Source: Plantago elongata (taxonomy: Eukaryota > Streptophyta > Magnoliopsida > Lamiales > Plantaginaceae). Taken from it: a stretch of DNA of 20,383 nt. The position numbers and the translations under genes were made by a program. Under the pieces are notes generated by a model. The model was given only the letters and a program-made list of their open reading frames with translations. It made no database searches and was not told the origin of the DNA. Within the stretch, counting starts at the first letter, position 1, and each line of letters opens with the position of its first letter. This document shows, in pieces, positions 19,776 to 20,383 of the stretch. Location: the NCBI GenBank assembly GCA_036897095.1, contig JAYMSP010003276.1, positions 1-20,383 of the forward strand, read 5' to 3'.

Positions 19776-20383
19776 GCCCGTGTTTTTTTCCAATGAAACT
19801 ATGCTTAAAATTATTGGTGTTAAATAAAATCGAAAGTAAATTTTCACATACAGATAATACACTTATTTTTCTAACATCTACTTATCACATCCACGTCACT
19901 ACCTGAGTGTCACACTCTACTTGGAAGCCATCATCATAACTTTCTCATTATCTTCTTTGTCTTGAGTTATGGTACGTACCAATACCATATAGCCTTCTCT
20001 TCTAGTTTGATAGTACTTGAACGATAGACACATGAAGTTCCCCTCTAAGTACTCTCGTAAGACTTGTTACGTCTAGGCATGACTCATTTTTTCTCGGACT
20101 CCATCATTTCCTAGGTGTTGACCACAAACTGACAAATGACAATGCGACAATGCCAAAGATTATTTTTTTTTATACAAGATGGCAATTAGAAAGCAAATTA
20201 AGATCATCACTACATGAAAAGAGAATGCTTGGCATTAGCCACCTCGAACATATATAACCAACTCGAACATATATAACCAGCTGATAAGAGACCAAATATT
20301 TGGCAACCGTACAATATCACTTCCGAGCAATGCGGAATAAAGACAAAGATCAAGGTAGCTCTGACTCGTTGTTGAACATATTG
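19776..20383. other. right end, probable Helitron interior, no gene
   Basis: AT-rich DNA without a recognisable gene. If the terminus at 19745 is real, this is the interior of a non-autonomous Helitron. It contains a 19 bp tandem repeat at 20243-20280. Confidence 0.45.
20243..20280. repeat. 19 bp tandem duplication
   Basis: CTCGAACATATATAACCA followed by A or G occurs twice in tandem (20243-20261 and 20262-20280), differing only in the last base. Confidence 0.93.

Overview
This is nuclear DNA from a flowering plant, most likely a eudicot. The genes have short, AT-rich GT-AG introns, the intergenic DNA is AT-rich and full of small decayed transposons, and every recognisable protein belongs to a land-plant family. 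The species cannot be fixed from the sequence alone.

Layout, left to right. (1) Positions 1-1292, + strand: the 3' part of a Gfo/Idh/MocA-type oxidoreductase gene, two exons visible. (2) 1835-4105, - strand: a complete six-exon GEX1-type nuclear membrane fusion gene (KAR5/Brambleberry/GEX1 family, gamete nuclear fusion), convergent with gene 1. (3) 5517-8250, - strand: an LRR receptor-like protein of the EIX type, intronless, broken by one frameshift in its island domain. (4) 8822-12339, - strand: a complete eight-exon cysteine-rich receptor-like kinase (CRK, two DUF26 domains) with all catalytic motifs. (5) 12340-17725: 5.4 kb without a convincing gene. It holds the CRK promoter with a cluster of W-boxes, two copies of a Tourist-like MITE, three copies of an ~90 bp MITE, a possible Stowaway-like MITE and several tandem duplications. 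(6) 17726-18250, + strand: an intronless group IX (ERF1B-like) AP2/ERF transcription factor with a C-terminal EDLL-type activation motif and a candidate EIN3 site in its promoter. (7) 18251-20383: the ERF 3' flank, a decayed Ty1/copia remnant (LTR-like DNA plus gag), a GC-rich hairpin-rich patch, and a Helitron-type 3' terminus whose element would run rightwards.

Three of the genes fit a defence and hormone theme: the RLP and CRK lie head-to-tail about 570 bp apart and are both cell-surface receptor types, and ERF1B-like factors act in ethylene/jasmonate defence output. No operon logic applies, so co-function is an inference from family knowledge. I see no wholly new system. The most useful leads are the frameshifted RLP, the W-box cluster on the CRK promoter (partly made by a 56 bp duplication and a MITE), the EIN3-like site and Arg-to-Ile change in the ERF, the small MITE families, and the composite transposon junction at the right end.
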